DNA of 64,000 nucleotides from Paracoccaceae bacterium (GTDB taxonomy: Bacteria; Pseudomonadota; Alphaproteobacteria; Rhodobacterales; Rhodobacteraceae): NCBI GenBank assembly GCA_014359745.1, contig JACIYW010000001.1, forward strand, positions 1 through 64,000, written 5' to 3'. Both the position numbers and the translations under genes were made by a program. Of this stretch, positions 53,579-62,959 are shown in pieces (positions within the stretch are counted from its first letter, which is position 1; every line of letters starts with the position of its first letter). Under the pieces are notes generated by a model. The model was given only the letters and a program-made list of their open reading frames with translations, did not search any database and was not told where the DNA came from.

Positions 53579-54043
53579 ATGGAACTGAACGGCACCCGCA
53601 CCATCGCCGCCGACCGCGCCACCGTCTGGGCGCGGTTGAACGATGCTGAAACCCTGAAGGCCTGCATTCCGGGCTGCGAAGACCTGACCGGCAGCCCCGA
53701 AGACGGGTTCGAGGCGGTGGTCAAGCAAAAGGTCGGCCCGGTCAAGGCCACCTTCAAGGGCAAGGTGGCCTTGTCCGATATTGTCGAAGGGGAAAGCTAT
53801 CGCATTTCCGGCGAAGGGTCGGGCGGGGTCGCGGGCTTTGCCAAAGGCGGCGCCGCGGTGCGCCTGACCGATGTCGAAGGCGGCACCGAACTGACCTATG
53901 ACGTTGACGCGCAAATCGGCGGCAAGCTGGCGCAGCTTGGATCACGGCTGATCACCGGCTTTGCCCGCAAGATGGCCGATCAGTTTTTCGAGCGTTTCCA
54001 GGCAGAGGTGGAAGGCACCGGCAACACCGACACGGCGGGCTGA
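53579..54043 (+). CDS. CoxG-like SRPBCC-family protein
   Basis: The 154-residue protein has the CoxG pattern: NDAETLKACIPGCEDLTG near 20, VKATFKGKVALSDI near 58 and GGKLAQLGSRLITGFARKMA near 122. The SRPBCC fold binds hydrophobic ligands. CoxG anchors or matures molybdenum CO dehydrogenases; no cox genes are nearby, and many alphaproteobacteria have solitary copies. AGAGGAGG precedes the ATG. Confidence 0.88.
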   Translation: MELNGTRTIAADRATVWARLNDAETLKACIPGCEDLTGSPEDGFEAVVKQKVGPVKATFKGKVALSDIVEGESYRISGEGSGGVAGFAKGGAAVRLTDVEGGTELTYDVDAQIGGKLAQLGSRLITGFARKMADQFFERFQAEVEGTGNTDTAG

Positions 54044-54052
54044 CCGGCGCGC

Positions 54053-54304
54053 TTATGCGCCGGGCGCCGGTCGCATCAACAGCCGCGCGATCTGATCCTT
54101 GAGCACCATACGTTCGCGGCGCAATTCGGTTTCATGGTCGGGGCTGACCGGTTCAACCAGCGTTTCGGCCAGATGGATGCGTTTGTTCACCTCGTTATAG
54201 CGTTCGGTCAACCGGGCAAAATGGGCGTCACTCAGTTTCAGGTCGTGCAATTGGCTGGTCTGACCGGGGAATTCCGCGGTCAGGTCGTGGGGGGTGTGGG
54301 TCAT
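54053..54304 (-). CDS. DUF465 (YdcH) family protein
   Basis: The 83-residue protein is mostly helical with the DUF465 pattern: LKLSDAHFARLTERYNEVNK near 30 and ELRRERMVLKDQIARLL near 60. The start at 54304 has GGAG eight bases upstream; an open extension to 54337 exists. The function is unknown. It is convergent with coxG. Confidence 0.82.
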   Translation of the reverse strand: MTHTPHDLTAEFPGQTSQLHDLKLSDAHFARLTERYNEVNKRIHLAETLVEPVSPDHETELRRERMVLKDQIARLLMRPAPGA

Positions 54305-54401
54305 TCCGGACTCTCCTGTCTTGGGGCTACCTGACAAGGCTAGACGGGGCTCGGCCCGTCCGCCTTGATCCGGATCAAGGGGCGCAAGGTTGGACGCAAG
54401 G

Positions 54402-54561
54402 TTACAGGTGGATGGCGTGGTGCAGGATGGCCGGGATCCCCGGATATTCCGCGTCGCCCGGATACCGGTTCAGGATATTCCCAAACCCGATCAGATCCCC
54501 GCGCACCCCCGCCGCCTCATCGCGCGCAGCCCCCGCGCGCAGTCCCCACGCGCCGTCCAGC
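54402..54561 (-). other. Unassigned coding-like frame after the nuclease
   Basis: Past the nuclease stop, another minus frame reads RGDLIGFGNILNRYPGDAEY and PGIPAILHHAIHL before a TAA at 54402. It looks protein-like but has no family I can name and no independent start with a ribosome site. It could be the end of a lost gene. Nothing else is seen in 54305-54561. Confidence 0.3.
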
Positions 54562-55317
54562 CTACCGGCGGGCCGGGCGCCAGCCTGCCGCGCGCGCCTC
54601 GGCCGCTGAACAGAACCAGCGTTCGCCCGCACCGGGGTTGATGCGGGTGCGGGGGTAATCGCGCTGGCCGGGGCTGTGGAAAATCTTTCCCCCGCGAGAG
54701 ATGTTGCCCTTGATCGCGCAGGCCCCCCCTTTGATGTCCGCCCCGGTGACGTCCCCGGTGACGTCCCCGGTGACGTCCACACGGGCGATCCCGGCGCGGG
54801 CGGTATCGGCGCGCGTGGCCTTTTGCGCGCGAAAATCGGCGGGGCTGGTCACCGGCCCGGCCCAGATGCCACGCCGCGCCGCCTCGGCCCGCCGTTCGTC
54901 GGCCACATAATCGCGGCTATAGCGGCGATAGGCCATCGCCGCCCCCGCCCCGGTCAGCGCCGCGCCGACATCCGTTCCCCCGGCATCGCGGCAGGTGGCC
55001 ACGACCCGGCCATAGCGATCGCGGTCCTTCGGCGTGCAGGTCAGGTCACGCCCGCCGAACCGCGCCTGCATCTGCGCCGTGGCCCAGGCGCCACAGGCCC
55101 ATCGGCTGTGATCGGCGCGCGGGCAGGTCTGCCCCGCTTCGGGGGCGTCGATCCCGAATATGCGCACCCTGACCCGCCCGAACGCCAGCGTGTCACCATC
55201 AATAACCCGCGCCCTCCCGCGCAGATCAGGGCCGCCCGCCGCCATGGCCCCGAAACTGCCCGCAAAGGCCAGCATCAGCACGATTATAGAAACGAACAGT
55301 GAACGAATGATTAACAT
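54562..55317 (-). CDS. Exported thermonuclease (SNase-like)
   Basis: The 251-residue protein has a signal peptide (LFVSIIVLMLAFAGSFGAMA), the SNase core VIDGDTLAFGRVRVRIFGID near 38, the catalytic DRYGRVVATC near 98, and a C-terminal segment common in Rhodobacterales (GNISRGGKIFHSPGQRDYPR, GERWFCSAAEARAAGWRPAR). Between core and tail lie DVTG repeats from a 12-bp repeat. It should cut DNA or RNA outside the cytosol. CtrA-like sites lie 44 bases upstream. Confidence 0.88.
   Translation of the reverse strand: MLIIRSLFVSIIVLMLAFAGSFGAMAAGGPDLRGRARVIDGDTLAFGRVRVRIFGIDAPEAGQTCPRADHSRWACGAWATAQMQARFGGRDLTCTPKDRDRYGRVVATCRDAGGTDVGAALTGAGAAMAYRRYSRDYVADERRAEAARRGIWAGPVTSPADFRAQKATRADTARAGIARVDVTGDVTGDVTGADIKGGACAIKGNISRGGKIFHSPGQRDYPRTRINPGAGERWFCSAAEARAAGWRPARR
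54743..54778. repeat. Three exact 12-bp repeats in the nuclease gene
   Basis: CCGGTGACGTCC occurs three times in a row (54743-54778) and encodes DVTG repeats in frame on the minus strand. Confidence 0.9.
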
Positions 55318-55360
55318 GGCCGCCAGAATGCGCGTCCACGTCGAAAACTCAAGGATTTTC

Positions 55361-55385
55361 TTAACGGTTCGTTAACGAATGTTAA
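55361..55385. promoter_or_regulatory. CtrA-type binding sites
   Basis: TTAACGGTTCGTTAA (55361-55375) is a full TTAA-N7-TTAA site, the CtrA consensus. A second TTAA at 55382-55385 follows with a 6-base gap. They lie 44 bases upstream of the nuclease start, on the side where its promoter would be. The nuclease may be under cell-cycle or motility control. No ctrA gene is in the window. Confidence 0.55.
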
Positions 55386-55620
55386 CGCTGTTGCCGCCGC
55401 CAGTGCCCAAGGCGGTGGACATCACCATCGGCCATGTCCCGACCGGAAAGGCGGTATCTGTGGGCCATAGCCCGCGATTGTGGAGATGCGGCGGAGTGTG
55501 GCGGCGAAGCGGGGGAAGGGTGCGGCCTGCCCACCGGGGCGATGTGGCGGGGGGGCCTTGGCGGTTTCGGGGCGGCCCTTAGTCCCGCTTGGCCATGTAC
55601 ATCGGGTGTCACGACGTAAT

Positions 55621-55648
55621 ATGTACGGAAGATGTACGCAGGATGTAC
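55621..55648 (+). repeat. Three ATGTAC direct repeats with 11-bp phase
   Basis: ATGTAC occurs at 55621-55626, 55632-55637 and 55643-55648, about one helical turn apart, with a further copy at 55595-55600. They end 42 bases before acpS. They could be operator sites. The rest of 55386-55620 holds no gene. Confidence 0.6.
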
Positions 55649-55689
55649 AGGAAAAACATGCCCCATTCAGCCCCCCCGGACCCCGCCCC

Positions 55690-56103
55690 ATGATCCTCGG
55701 CATCGGCACCGATCTGTGCAACATCGACCGTATCGCGGGCGTTCTGGGCCGCCACGGCGACCGGTTTCGCAACCGCGTGTTCACCGATATCGAACAGCGC
55801 AAGGCCGAACGCCGCGCCGATACGCCCGGCACCTATGCCAAGCGCTGGGCGGCAAAAGAGGCGTGTTCAAAGGCACTTGGCACCGGCCTGCGCATGGGCA
55901 TCGCCTGGAAGGACATGGCGGTGACCAACCTGGCCACCGGGCAGCCGGTGATGCAGGTCACCGGCTGGGCGGCCGAGCGGCTGAAAGCCATGACACCCGA
56001 TGGCCATGAGGCCATCATCCACGTTACCCTGACCGATGACCACCCCTGGGCACAGGCCTTTGTGGTGATCGAGGCCCGGCCGCTACCGATAAGTGCAGCC
56101 TGA
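55690..56103 (+). CDS. acpS: Holo-[acyl-carrier-protein] synthase
   Basis: The 137-residue enzyme attaches phosphopantetheine to ACP. Mg-binding Asp8 ([10 protein letters not shown]) and Glu57 ([14 protein letters not shown]) are in place. In related genomes acpS is followed directly by lepB, rnc and era. Here its last four codons differ from an alternative 3' end found 780 bases downstream, past one extra gene. The enzyme should still be active since the change is at the very end. Confidence 0.93.
   Translation: MILGIGTDLCNIDRIAGVLGRHGDRFRNRVFTDIEQRKAERRADTPGTYAKRWAAKEACSKALGTGLRMGIAWKDMAVTNLATGQPVMQVTGWAAERLKAMTPDGHEAIIHVTLTDDHPWAQAFVVIEARPLPISAA
56065..56084 (+). repeat. Left 20-bp direct repeat of the acpS insertion
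   Basis: GTGATCGAGGCCCGGCCGCT is the codon stretch VIEARP(L) at the acpS end. It matches the right copy in 19 of 20 bases. Confidence 0.85.
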
Positions 56104-56146
56104 CATCCAGCGCCTTTCAGAGGCGGAGCAAGACGAGGAGAGGCCG

Positions 56147-56848
56147 ATGCTATGGAAGCTGATAAAGATTTTCGGTGTCATGTGGTGGCTTGTAGGGTTT
56201 CCCATTCGCCTCATCATGCGGTTGGGAAAATTGACTCTTGCCCTGACTATTGTTGGTTTGCTCGTCCTCAATATGGCGACCCTCGTTTCCACCACGATTT
56301 TCAATGCGCTGTCCGGGGTGGTGGAAGCAATCGGCCCCCGCACTGTCAGAATGGCGTCGTCCGCGCGGCAAAGCGTTACCTACCGGGGTAAAAAAATATT
56401 GGTGAAAGAGGCAGTCAAGGATACCAGCAGGCGCGTCGAGTCCCGGGTGACGAAATCGACTGCCCGAAATTTAGCCTCCATGGGCGGTGAGGCGCTGCCC
56501 TATGTGGGCGTGGGTGTCATTGTGGCGGCGACGGCCTGGGAAATCAAAGACGCCTGTAGCCTTCTGCGCGAAATGAACGAACTCTCTGTCGCCTTCGACC
56601 CTGATGCGGCGGTTGACACCACAAAGGTTTGTGGCCAGCGGGTTCCGACAAAGGATGAGGTCATCGCGTCAATCAAGGCAAGCCCCGGTAATGTCTGGGC
56701 AAGCACAAAGGAAACTTATCACGGACTGGCCGACGAGACCTTGCCAGACATGTACGACCAGCTAAGCGATAGCATGGGCGGCTATTGGTGTCGTCTTTTC
56801 GACTGTGATGGGGCCGAGACTGTTCAAGAACAAGGCACCCCGGAGTGA
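56147..56848 (+). CDS. Inserted membrane protein of unknown function
   Basis: The 233-residue protein has two N-terminal membrane helices (about 5-25 and 28-52: IKIFGVMWWLVGFPIRLIM, TLALTIVGLLVLNMATLV), a basic middle region, a third helix near 118-134 (ALPYVGVGVIVAATAWEI), and an acidic C-terminal part with four Cys. GAGGAG precedes the ATG at 56147. GC content is lower than in acpS or lepB. The gene interrupts the conserved acpS-lepB link, and its stop codon lies in the right direct repeat. No family was recognised. Confidence 0.75.
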   Translation: MLWKLIKIFGVMWWLVGFPIRLIMRLGKLTLALTIVGLLVLNMATLVSTTIFNALSGVVEAIGPRTVRMASSARQSVTYRGKKILVKEAVKDTSRRVESRVTKSTARNLASMGGEALPYVGVGVIVAATAWEIKDACSLLREMNELSVAFDPDAAVDTTKVCGQRVPTKDEVIASIKASPGNVWASTKETYHGLADETLPDMYDQLSDSMGGYWCRLFDCDGAETVQEQGTPE

Positions 56849-56864
56849 TCGAGGCGCGGCCGCT
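56845..56864 (+). repeat. Right 20-bp direct repeat of the acpS insertion
   Basis: GTGATCGAGGCGCGGCCGCT. In the acpS frame it would read [12 protein letters not shown] and stop at 56880, a plausible original acpS end. Confidence 0.85.
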
Positions 56865-56942
56865 TCCCGCCTCCCTAACTTGACTCCCCGCGCGCGCCGC
56901 CGCATGTAGCGCCAAGCGCAGCAATGAAGGCAGGAAATCAGC

Positions 56943-57728
56943 ATGGCGTCCAAAGCCGAAAAAAGCGAAGGCATCGTGGAAACCGTGAAAACGGTGGTCT
57001 ATGCCCTTCTTATTGCCGGGATTTTCCGCACGCTGTTCTTTCAGCCGTTCTGGATACCGTCCGGGTCCATGAAGGAAACGCTGCTGATCGGGGATTTCTT
57101 GTTCGTCAATAAAATGGCCTACGGTTATTCGCGCTATTCCTGCCCGTTCGCGCTGTGCCCGTTTTCGGGCCGTATCCTGGGGGGGGAACCCGAACGCGGC
57201 GATGTGGTGGTGTTTCGTCATCCCGTCAACGGCAGCGATTTCATCAAGCGCCTGATCGGCCTGCCGGGCGATACGGTGCAGGTGCGCGACGGTATCCTTT
57301 ACATCAACGGCACCGAGGTGCCACAGGAACCCGACGGCACGTTTGAAGAACCCTATGCCGCGCAGGGCCCGGCTTCCAACATGCCGCGCTGCGAAAACAG
57401 CCCGGTGGGGCAGGGCGGCACCTGCATCAAATCCCGCGCCATCGAAACGCTGCCAAATGGCGTCCGCCACGCGGTTCTGAACATCGAAGACGGTTTTGCC
57501 GACAACACCCCGGTGTTTACCGTCCCCGAGGGGCAGTATTTCTTCATGGGTGACAACCGCGACAACAGCATGGACAGCCGCTATGCGCAGGCGGTGGGCG
57601 GGGTTGGCTTTGTGCCGTTCGAAAACCTGATCGGGCGTGCGGATCGTATCATGTTCTCATCGGCGGGCGGGTCGATGCTGTATTTCTGGACCTGGAGAAG
57701 TGATCGCTATTTCAAGGGTATAGAGTGA
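56943..57728 (+). CDS. lepB: Signal peptidase I
   Basis: The 261-residue enzyme has one N-terminal membrane helix (about 14-33), catalytic Ser42 in [10 protein letters not shown], catalytic Lys102 in [12 protein letters not shown], and the family box [20 protein letters not shown] near 200. It cleaves signal peptides of exported proteins. The stop overlaps the GTG of rnc. Confidence 0.95.
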   Translation: MASKAEKSEGIVETVKTVVYALLIAGIFRTLFFQPFWIPSGSMKETLLIGDFLFVNKMAYGYSRYSCPFALCPFSGRILGGEPERGDVVVFRHPVNGSDFIKRLIGLPGDTVQVRDGILYINGTEVPQEPDGTFEEPYAAQGPASNMPRCENSPVGQGGTCIKSRAIETLPNGVRHAVLNIEDGFADNTPVFTVPEGQYFFMGDNRDNSMDSRYAQAVGGVGFVPFENLIGRADRIMFSSAGGSMLYFWTWRSDRYFKGIE

Positions 57729-58414
57729 AGCTTTCGGCAGACACCCGCGCCTTTTGCGCCCGTATCGGGTATGAGTTCCAGGAACCGGAACTGCTGATCC
57801 GGGCGCTGACCCATGCCTCGCTTGCCTCTGCCACGCGCCGCGATAATGAGCGGCTGGAATTTCTGGGCGACAGGGTGCTTGGCCTGGTGATGGCGGGCGC
57901 GGTTCTGGCGGCGGATCAGGCCGCCCCCGAGGGCAAGCTGGCGCCCCGGTTCAACGCGCTGGTGCGCAAGGAAACCTGCGCCGATGTCGCGCGCTCCATC
58001 GACCTGGGCGCGGTGCTGAAACTGGGCCGGTCGGAACAGCTTTCGGGCGGGCGGCGCAAGAACGCGCTTCTGGGCGATGCGATGGAGGCGGTGATTGCCG
58101 CCGTCTATCTGGATGGCGGGTTCGAGGCCGCGCGGGCGCTGGTGCTGCGGCTTTGGGCCGACCGTATCGGCGCGGTGGATGCCGATGCGCGTGACGCCAA
58201 GACCGCGCTTCAGGAATGGGCACAGGCACGCGGGCAACAGCCGCCCGCCTATGTGGAACTGGGCCGCGACGGCCCCGATCACGCGCCGGTCTTCACGGTA
58301 GAGGTGCGGATGGATGACGGCGCGGCCGCGCAGGCGCGCGCCGGATCGAAACGGCAGGCCGAACAGGCCGCCGCAAAGGCGCTGCTGGCGCAGAGAGAGG
58401 CGGATCATGACTGA
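57725..58414 (+). CDS. rnc: Ribonuclease III
   Basis: The 229-residue enzyme cuts double-stranded RNA. It has the nuclease signature [16 protein letters not shown] near 40, [20 protein letters not shown] near 115, and a dsRNA-binding domain (about 155-225, [15 protein letters not shown]). GTG start at 57725 lies in the lepB stop. It overlaps era by eight bases. Confidence 0.95.
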   Translation: MKLSADTRAFCARIGYEFQEPELLIRALTHASLASATRRDNERLEFLGDRVLGLVMAGAVLAADQAAPEGKLAPRFNALVRKETCADVARSIDLGAVLKLGRSEQLSGGRRKNALLGDAMEAVIAAVYLDGGFEAARALVLRLWADRIGAVDADARDAKTALQEWAQARGQQPPAYVELGRDGPDHAPVFTVEVRMDDGAAAQARAGSKRQAEQAAAKALLAQREADHD

Positions 58415-59324
58415 CCAGGCCACGCGCGCGGGCTTCGTCGCGTTGATCGGTGAACCCAACGCGGGCAAATCGACCCTGCTGAACCGCATGGTGGGGGCCA
58501 AGGTGTCGATTGTCACCCACAAGGTGCAGACCACCCGCGCCCGCATCCGCGGCGTGGCGATGGAGGGGCAATCGCAGATCGTCTTTGTCGATACGCCGGG
58601 CCTCTTTCGCCCGCGCCGCAGGCTGGATAGGGCCATGGTGGCCGCGGCTTGGGGCGGGGCGGCGGATGCCGATATCATCGTGCTGCTGATCGAGGCGCAT
58701 CGCGGCCTGACCGAGGGCACCAAGGCCATCATCGATGCGCTGAAGGATCGCGTGGCAGAGGGCCGCCCCGTGGCACTCGCCATCAACAAGATCGACCGGG
58801 TGAAGGCCGAAACCCTGCTGGCGCTGGCTGAATCGGCCAATGCCGCCTTCCCGTTCGTTGAAACCTTCATGATTTCCGCCGAAAAGGGCCACGGGGTGGA
58901 GGCGCTGCGCCGCTGGCTGGCGGGCGCGCTGCCCGAAGGGCCGTGGCTGTACCCCGAGGATCAGATCGCCGATCTGCCGATGCGCATGATCGCCGCCGAG
59001 ATTACCCGCGAAAAGCTGACCCTGCGCCTGCACGAGGAACTGCCCTATCAGATGACCGTGGAATCCGAAACCTGGGAAGACCGCAAGGACGGATCAACCC
59101 GGATCGGGCAGGTGATCTATGTGGCGCGCGACGGCCACAAGGGTATCGTGCTGGGCAACCGGGGCGAAACGATCAAGGCGATCAGCACCGCCGCCCGCGC
59201 TGAAATCGCCGAATTCATCGGGCGCCCGGTGCATCTGTTCCTTCAGGTCAAGGTGCGGCCGCAATGGATGGATGACAGCGAACGCTACGATGAAATGGGC
59301 CTCGATTTTCGTGACGGCGACTGA
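58407..59324 (+). CDS. era: GTPase Era
   Basis: The 305-residue GTPase has G1 GEPNAGKST near 15, G3 DTPG near 63, G4 NKID near 130, and a C-terminal KH domain with [15 protein letters not shown] near 250. It binds 16S rRNA late in 30S assembly. It is part of the acpS-lepB-rnc-era unit. Confidence 0.96.
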   Translation: MTDQATRAGFVALIGEPNAGKSTLLNRMVGAKVSIVTHKVQTTRARIRGVAMEGQSQIVFVDTPGLFRPRRRLDRAMVAAAWGGAADADIIVLLIEAHRGLTEGTKAIIDALKDRVAEGRPVALAINKIDRVKAETLLALAESANAAFPFVETFMISAEKGHGVEALRRWLAGALPEGPWLYPEDQIADLPMRMIAAEITREKLTLRLHEELPYQMTVESETWEDRKDGSTRIGQVIYVARDGHKGIVLGNRGETIKAISTAARAEIAEFIGRPVHLFLQVKVRPQWMDDSERYDEMGLDFRDGD

Positions 59325-59659
59325 TGCTGCCGCGTCTGACCGCCGATTTCTGGGTCCACGCCTATCTTGCGCGCCTGTCGCAGGCAAATATCCCGGCCTT
59401 CGTGGTGGCGCGGGGCGATGCCACGGCGGGGGCGGTTCTGGTGAAACTGTCCACACTGGATGGCCGGGCGCAGGTATTCCAGCGATCCTTTGATTTGATG
59501 AGCGGCGCGCGCCACTGGCTGGTGCTGGCCGATGGCCCCGAGGCAGAGGTGGACGCCGCCATCGCCCGCCAGCGCGGCCATGATCCCGACCTGTGGGTGA
59601 TCGAGGTGGAAGATCGCGCGGGCCGCCATCTGCTGGACGAACCGGGCCTGGCTGACTGA
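59324..59659 (+). CDS. DUF1491 family protein
   Basis: The 111-residue protein has RLTADFWVHAYLARLSQAN at the start and VLVKLSTLDGRAQVFQRSF near 42, the DUF1491 pattern. Its ATG overlaps the era stop. In many Rhodobacterales it lies between era and recO; recO is absent here, replaced by an MFS gene. The function is unknown. Confidence 0.85.
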   Translation: MLPRLTADFWVHAYLARLSQANIPAFVVARGDATAGAVLVKLSTLDGRAQVFQRSFDLMSGARHWLVLADGPEAEVDAAIARQRGHDPDLWVIEVEDRAGRHLLDEPGLAD

Positions 59660-59823
59660 CGGGTCGGCGGGCGGCAAGCGGGATGCGCGGCCGCGTTTTC
59701 GGCTTTCCCGGCGCGCCGGGAACCGATATGCCGGTCAGGCTTGACCCCACCCGCGCCCGGCGCGTCACCCGTAACACCCTGCCGCGTGCCGCATAAGGGC
59801 GCGCAACCAGCCCAGGCCCCTTG

Positions 59824-61059
59824 ATGCAAGACCAGACCCGGAACCCCGACCTCATCGCCCCTGACACCGACAGGCGCGCCTGGCGCAATGTCGGGGTGCT
59901 TGTGCTGGCGCAGGCGTTTCTTGGGGCGCAGATGCCGATGATCTTCATCCTTGGCGGGCTGGCGGGGCAGTCGCTGGCCAGCAATGTGTGCCTTGCCACC
60001 TTGCCGATTTCGATGATCGTGCTGGGGTCGATGCTGACGGCCACGCCGCTGGCGGCGATCATGCAGCGCTTTGGTCGCCGGGTGGGCTTTGCCATCGGGG
60101 CAAGCGGCGGCATGATCGGGGCGGGGATCGCGGCCTACGGGCTTTACACGGCCTCGTTCGGGTTTTTCCTGCTGGGGTCGCTTTTTACCGGCATCTACAT
60201 GTCGGCACAGGGGTTTTACCGCTTTGCCGCCGCTGATACCGCCTCGGCCGCGTTCCGGCCCAAGGCGATTTCCTATGTGTTGGCGGGGGGTCTCGCCTCG
60301 GCGGTGATCGGCCCGCAACTGGTCAAGGTGACAAGCGAGGCGATGGTGGTGCCGTTCATGGGCACTTATCTTGTGGTGATGGCGATCAATGCCTTTGGCG
60401 TGGTGCTTTTCGCGTTTCTTGATATCCCGACGCCCGAACCCGCCGCCGCCGACGCGCCGCGTGGCCGGTCACGGATGGAGCTTTTGAAAACCCCGCGCAT
60501 CGCGGTGGCGATCATCTGCGCGATGGTATCCTATGCGCTGATGAACCTGGTGATGACATCGGCACCGCTGGCGGTGGTTGGCTGCGGGTTCACCCGGTCA
60601 AGCGCCGCCGATGTGGTCACCGGCCATGTGCTGGCGATGTATGTCCCGTCGTTCTTCACCGGCCATCTGATCGCGCGCTTTGGCGTGGAACGGATCGTGG
60701 CGCTTGGGCTGATGATCCTTGCGGGGGCGGGCGGTGTGGCGCTGGCGGGGGTGGAGCTGGGCAATTTCCTTGTCGCGCTCATGCTGCTTGGCATCGGCTG
60801 GAACTTTGGGTTCATTGGCGCCACCACCATGCTGGCCGGCGCGCACCGCCCCGAGGAACGCGGCCGGGTTCAGGGCCTCAACGACATGATCGTGTTTGGC
60901 TGCGTCACGATTGCCTCGCTTGCCTCGGGCGGGTTGATGAACTGTTCGGGGGGCAGCGCGCAGGCGGGTTGGGCGGCGGTCAACATGGCGATGGTGCCGT
61001 TTCTGGCCCTGGCGGGTGCGGCGCTGATCTGGCTGATGCTGCGCCCACGCGATGGCTGA
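59824..61059 (+). CDS. MFS transporter
   Basis: The 411-residue protein has twelve predicted membrane helices, with AIMQRFGRRVGFAIG near 79 as the MFS loop 2-3 motif and GATTMLAGAHRPEERGRVQG near 340. The substrate is unknown. It starts at ATG 59824 after a 164-base spacer and is convergent with rppH. Confidence 0.87.
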   Translation: MQDQTRNPDLIAPDTDRRAWRNVGVLVLAQAFLGAQMPMIFILGGLAGQSLASNVCLATLPISMIVLGSMLTATPLAAIMQRFGRRVGFAIGASGGMIGAGIAAYGLYTASFGFFLLGSLFTGIYMSAQGFYRFAAADTASAAFRPKAISYVLAGGLASAVIGPQLVKVTSEAMVVPFMGTYLVVMAINAFGVVLFAFLDIPTPEPAAADAPRGRSRMELLKTPRIAVAIICAMVSYALMNLVMTSAPLAVVGCGFTRSSAADVVTGHVLAMYVPSFFTGHLIARFGVERIVALGLMILAGAGGVALAGVELGNFLVALMLLGIGWNFGFIGATTMLAGAHRPEERGRVQGLNDMIVFGCVTIASLASGGLMNCSGGSAQAGWAAVNMAMVPFLALAGAALIWLMLRPRDG

Positions 61060-61082
61060 TCGTGCGCAGAACCCCCGCCCGT

Positions 61083-61568
61083 TCAGGCAAGATATCCGCG
61101 AAACGCGTCAAACACCTGGCCGTAGACGGCGCGTTTGAACGGCACGATGCTGTCCAGCATCTCGTCCCCGGTCAGCCAGCGCCATGCGGAAAATTCGGGA
61201 TGATCGGTGGCGATATCGATCTGATCATCGGTGCCCAGAAAGCGCATCAGGAACCAGCGCTGTTGCTGCCCGCGATACCGGCCCTTCCAGATGTGCGGCA
61301 CCAGATCGGCGGGCAGGTCATAGCGCACCCAGTCGGGGGCTTCGGCCAGCACCTTGACCAGATCGGAACCGATGCCGGTTTCCTCGATCAATTCGCGCAG
61401 GGCTGCGGCTTGCGGTGCTTCGCCCGGATCAATGCCGCCTTGTGGCATTTGCCAGGCCGGGGCGGTCGTGTCGATGCGCTGGCCCCCGAAAATCAGCCCT
61501 TGCGGATTGATCAACATCACCCCCACGCAGGGGCGATAGGGCAGGCGTTCGATCTGTTCCGGGGTCAT
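61083..61568 (-). CDS. rppH: RNA pyrophosphohydrolase
   Basis: The 161-residue Nudix enzyme removes pyrophosphate from 5' ends of mRNA. Nudix box: [20 protein letters not shown], then TGI, near 42-64. [20 protein letters not shown] is typical of RppH. The start at 61568 fits the family length; the frame is open to ATG 61628, which overlaps the ctpA stop and could be used by coupling, adding 20 residues. Confidence 0.92.
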   Translation of the reverse strand: MTPEQIERLPYRPCVGVMLINPQGLIFGGQRIDTTAPAWQMPQGGIDPGEAPQAAALRELIEETGIGSDLVKVLAEAPDWVRYDLPADLVPHIWKGRYRGQQQRWFLMRFLGTDDQIDIATDHPEFSAWRWLTGDEMLDSIVPFKRAVYGQVFDAFRGYLA

Positions 61569-61624
61569 GGCCGGTTTCTGATCAGCGGGGGCGGGCAGGC
61601 CGGAACCTGCCCCGGCCCCGCGCA

Positions 61625-62959
61625 TCATTTGGGCGCCAGGGCCACAAAGCCCTTGAGGATGTCTATGGCATAGGACATCTGGAAGTCTTCGCCGCGCAAT
61701 TTGGCGGCGGCTTCCGCGGCGGCCTGTTCCTCCTTGAGTTGCTTTTGCTCTTCCTCGGACATCGAGTCGTTGTTAAGGGCGCCGCGCAGATCGGCCTCGG
61801 ACCGGAACTGGCGTTTGGGCGCGTCAGCGTTCGGATCGGCGGCGGGTTTGGGCGCGGGCTGTTCCACCACCACATCGGGCGAGACGCCAAGCGCCTGGAT
61901 CGACCGGCCCGAGGGGGTGTAATAGCGCGCGGTCGTCAGCCGCATCGCCCCGTCACCGCGCAGCGGCATGACGGTTTGCACCGACCCCTTGCCAAAGCTC
62001 TTGGTGCCGACAACGACGGCGCGGCGATGATCCTGCAAGGCGCCCGCCACGATTTCCGAGGCCGAGGCAGTGCCACCGTTGATCAGCACCACGATCGGCT
62101 TGCCACCGGTCAGATCGCCGGGGGTGGCGTTGAACCGTTCACCGTCTTCGGGATTGCGGCCGCGGGTCGAGACGATTTCACCGGCATCCAGGAACGCATC
62201 CGAAACCTTGATCGCCTGATTCAGCAACCCGCCCGGATTGTTGCGCAGGTCGATGACGAACCCGTTGACATTGTCCATGCCGCCCAATGCCTCGACCTCT
62301 TTTTTCAGGCCTTCCTCCAGCCCCGAATAGGTCTGATCGTTGAAGGTGGTCAGCCGCAGCACCACCGTGTGCCCTTCGACGCGGCTGCGCACGGCGGTCA
62401 GCTTGATCGTGTCGCGGATGATAGAGACGTCAAAGGGTTCCGCCGTCCCTTCGCGCACCACGGTGATCACGATTTCCGATCCGACCGGCCCGCGCATCAG
62501 ATCCACCGCCTGATTGAGCGTCAGCCCGAGAACCGAAGCGCCATCGACATGGGTGATGAAATCCCCCGCCTTGATCCCGGCGTCAAAGGCGGGTGTGCCG
62601 TCGATGGGCGACACCACTTTCACGAATCCCTCTTCCTGCGTCACTTCGATGCCAAGCCCGCCGAATTCGCCACGGGTCTGCACCTGCATGGCGTCGAAAT
62701 CCTTGGGCGGCAGATAGCTTGAATGCGGATCGAGCGAGGTCAGCATGCCGTTGATCGCCGCCTCGATCAGGTCTTTCGGGTCCACCTCTTCGACGTATTG
62801 CGCGCGGATGCGTTCGAAGATGTCACCAAAAAGATCCAGTTGCTGATAGACGGATGTGTTCTTCTTCGTTTCCTGCGCCAGGATCGGCCCGGCAACCTGG
62901 GTTGCCAGAAGCACCCCGACCAGCGTCCCGCCCGCGGCGGCAAGTACAAATCTTTTCAT
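61625..62959 (-). CDS. ctpA: C-terminal processing peptidase, S41 family
   Basis: The 444-residue protease has a signal or membrane anchor ([20 protein letters not shown]), a PDZ domain (about 85-165, [20 protein letters not shown]), and the catalytic core with Ser in [15 protein letters not shown] near 308 and Lys in [20 protein letters not shown] near 333. It trims periplasmic proteins. The acidic C-terminal region (385-430) is Lys/Glu-rich. The ATG overlaps the stop of the envC-like gene. Confidence 0.94.
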   Translation of the reverse strand: MKRFVLAAAGGTLVGVLLATQVAGPILAQETKKNTSVYQQLDLFGDIFERIRAQYVEEVDPKDLIEAAINGMLTSLDPHSSYLPPKDFDAMQVQTRGEFGGLGIEVTQEEGFVKVVSPIDGTPAFDAGIKAGDFITHVDGASVLGLTLNQAVDLMRGPVGSEIVITVVREGTAEPFDVSIIRDTIKLTAVRSRVEGHTVVLRLTTFNDQTYSGLEEGLKKEVEALGGMDNVNGFVIDLRNNPGGLLNQAIKVSDAFLDAGEIVSTRGRNPEDGERFNATPGDLTGGKPIVVLINGGTASASEIVAGALQDHRRAVVVGTKSFGKGSVQTVMPLRGDGAMRLTTARYYTPSGRSIQALGVSPDVVVEQPAPKPAADPNADAPKRQFRSEADLRGALNNDSMSEEEQKQLKEEQAAAEAAAKLRGEDFQMSYAIDILKGFVALAPK

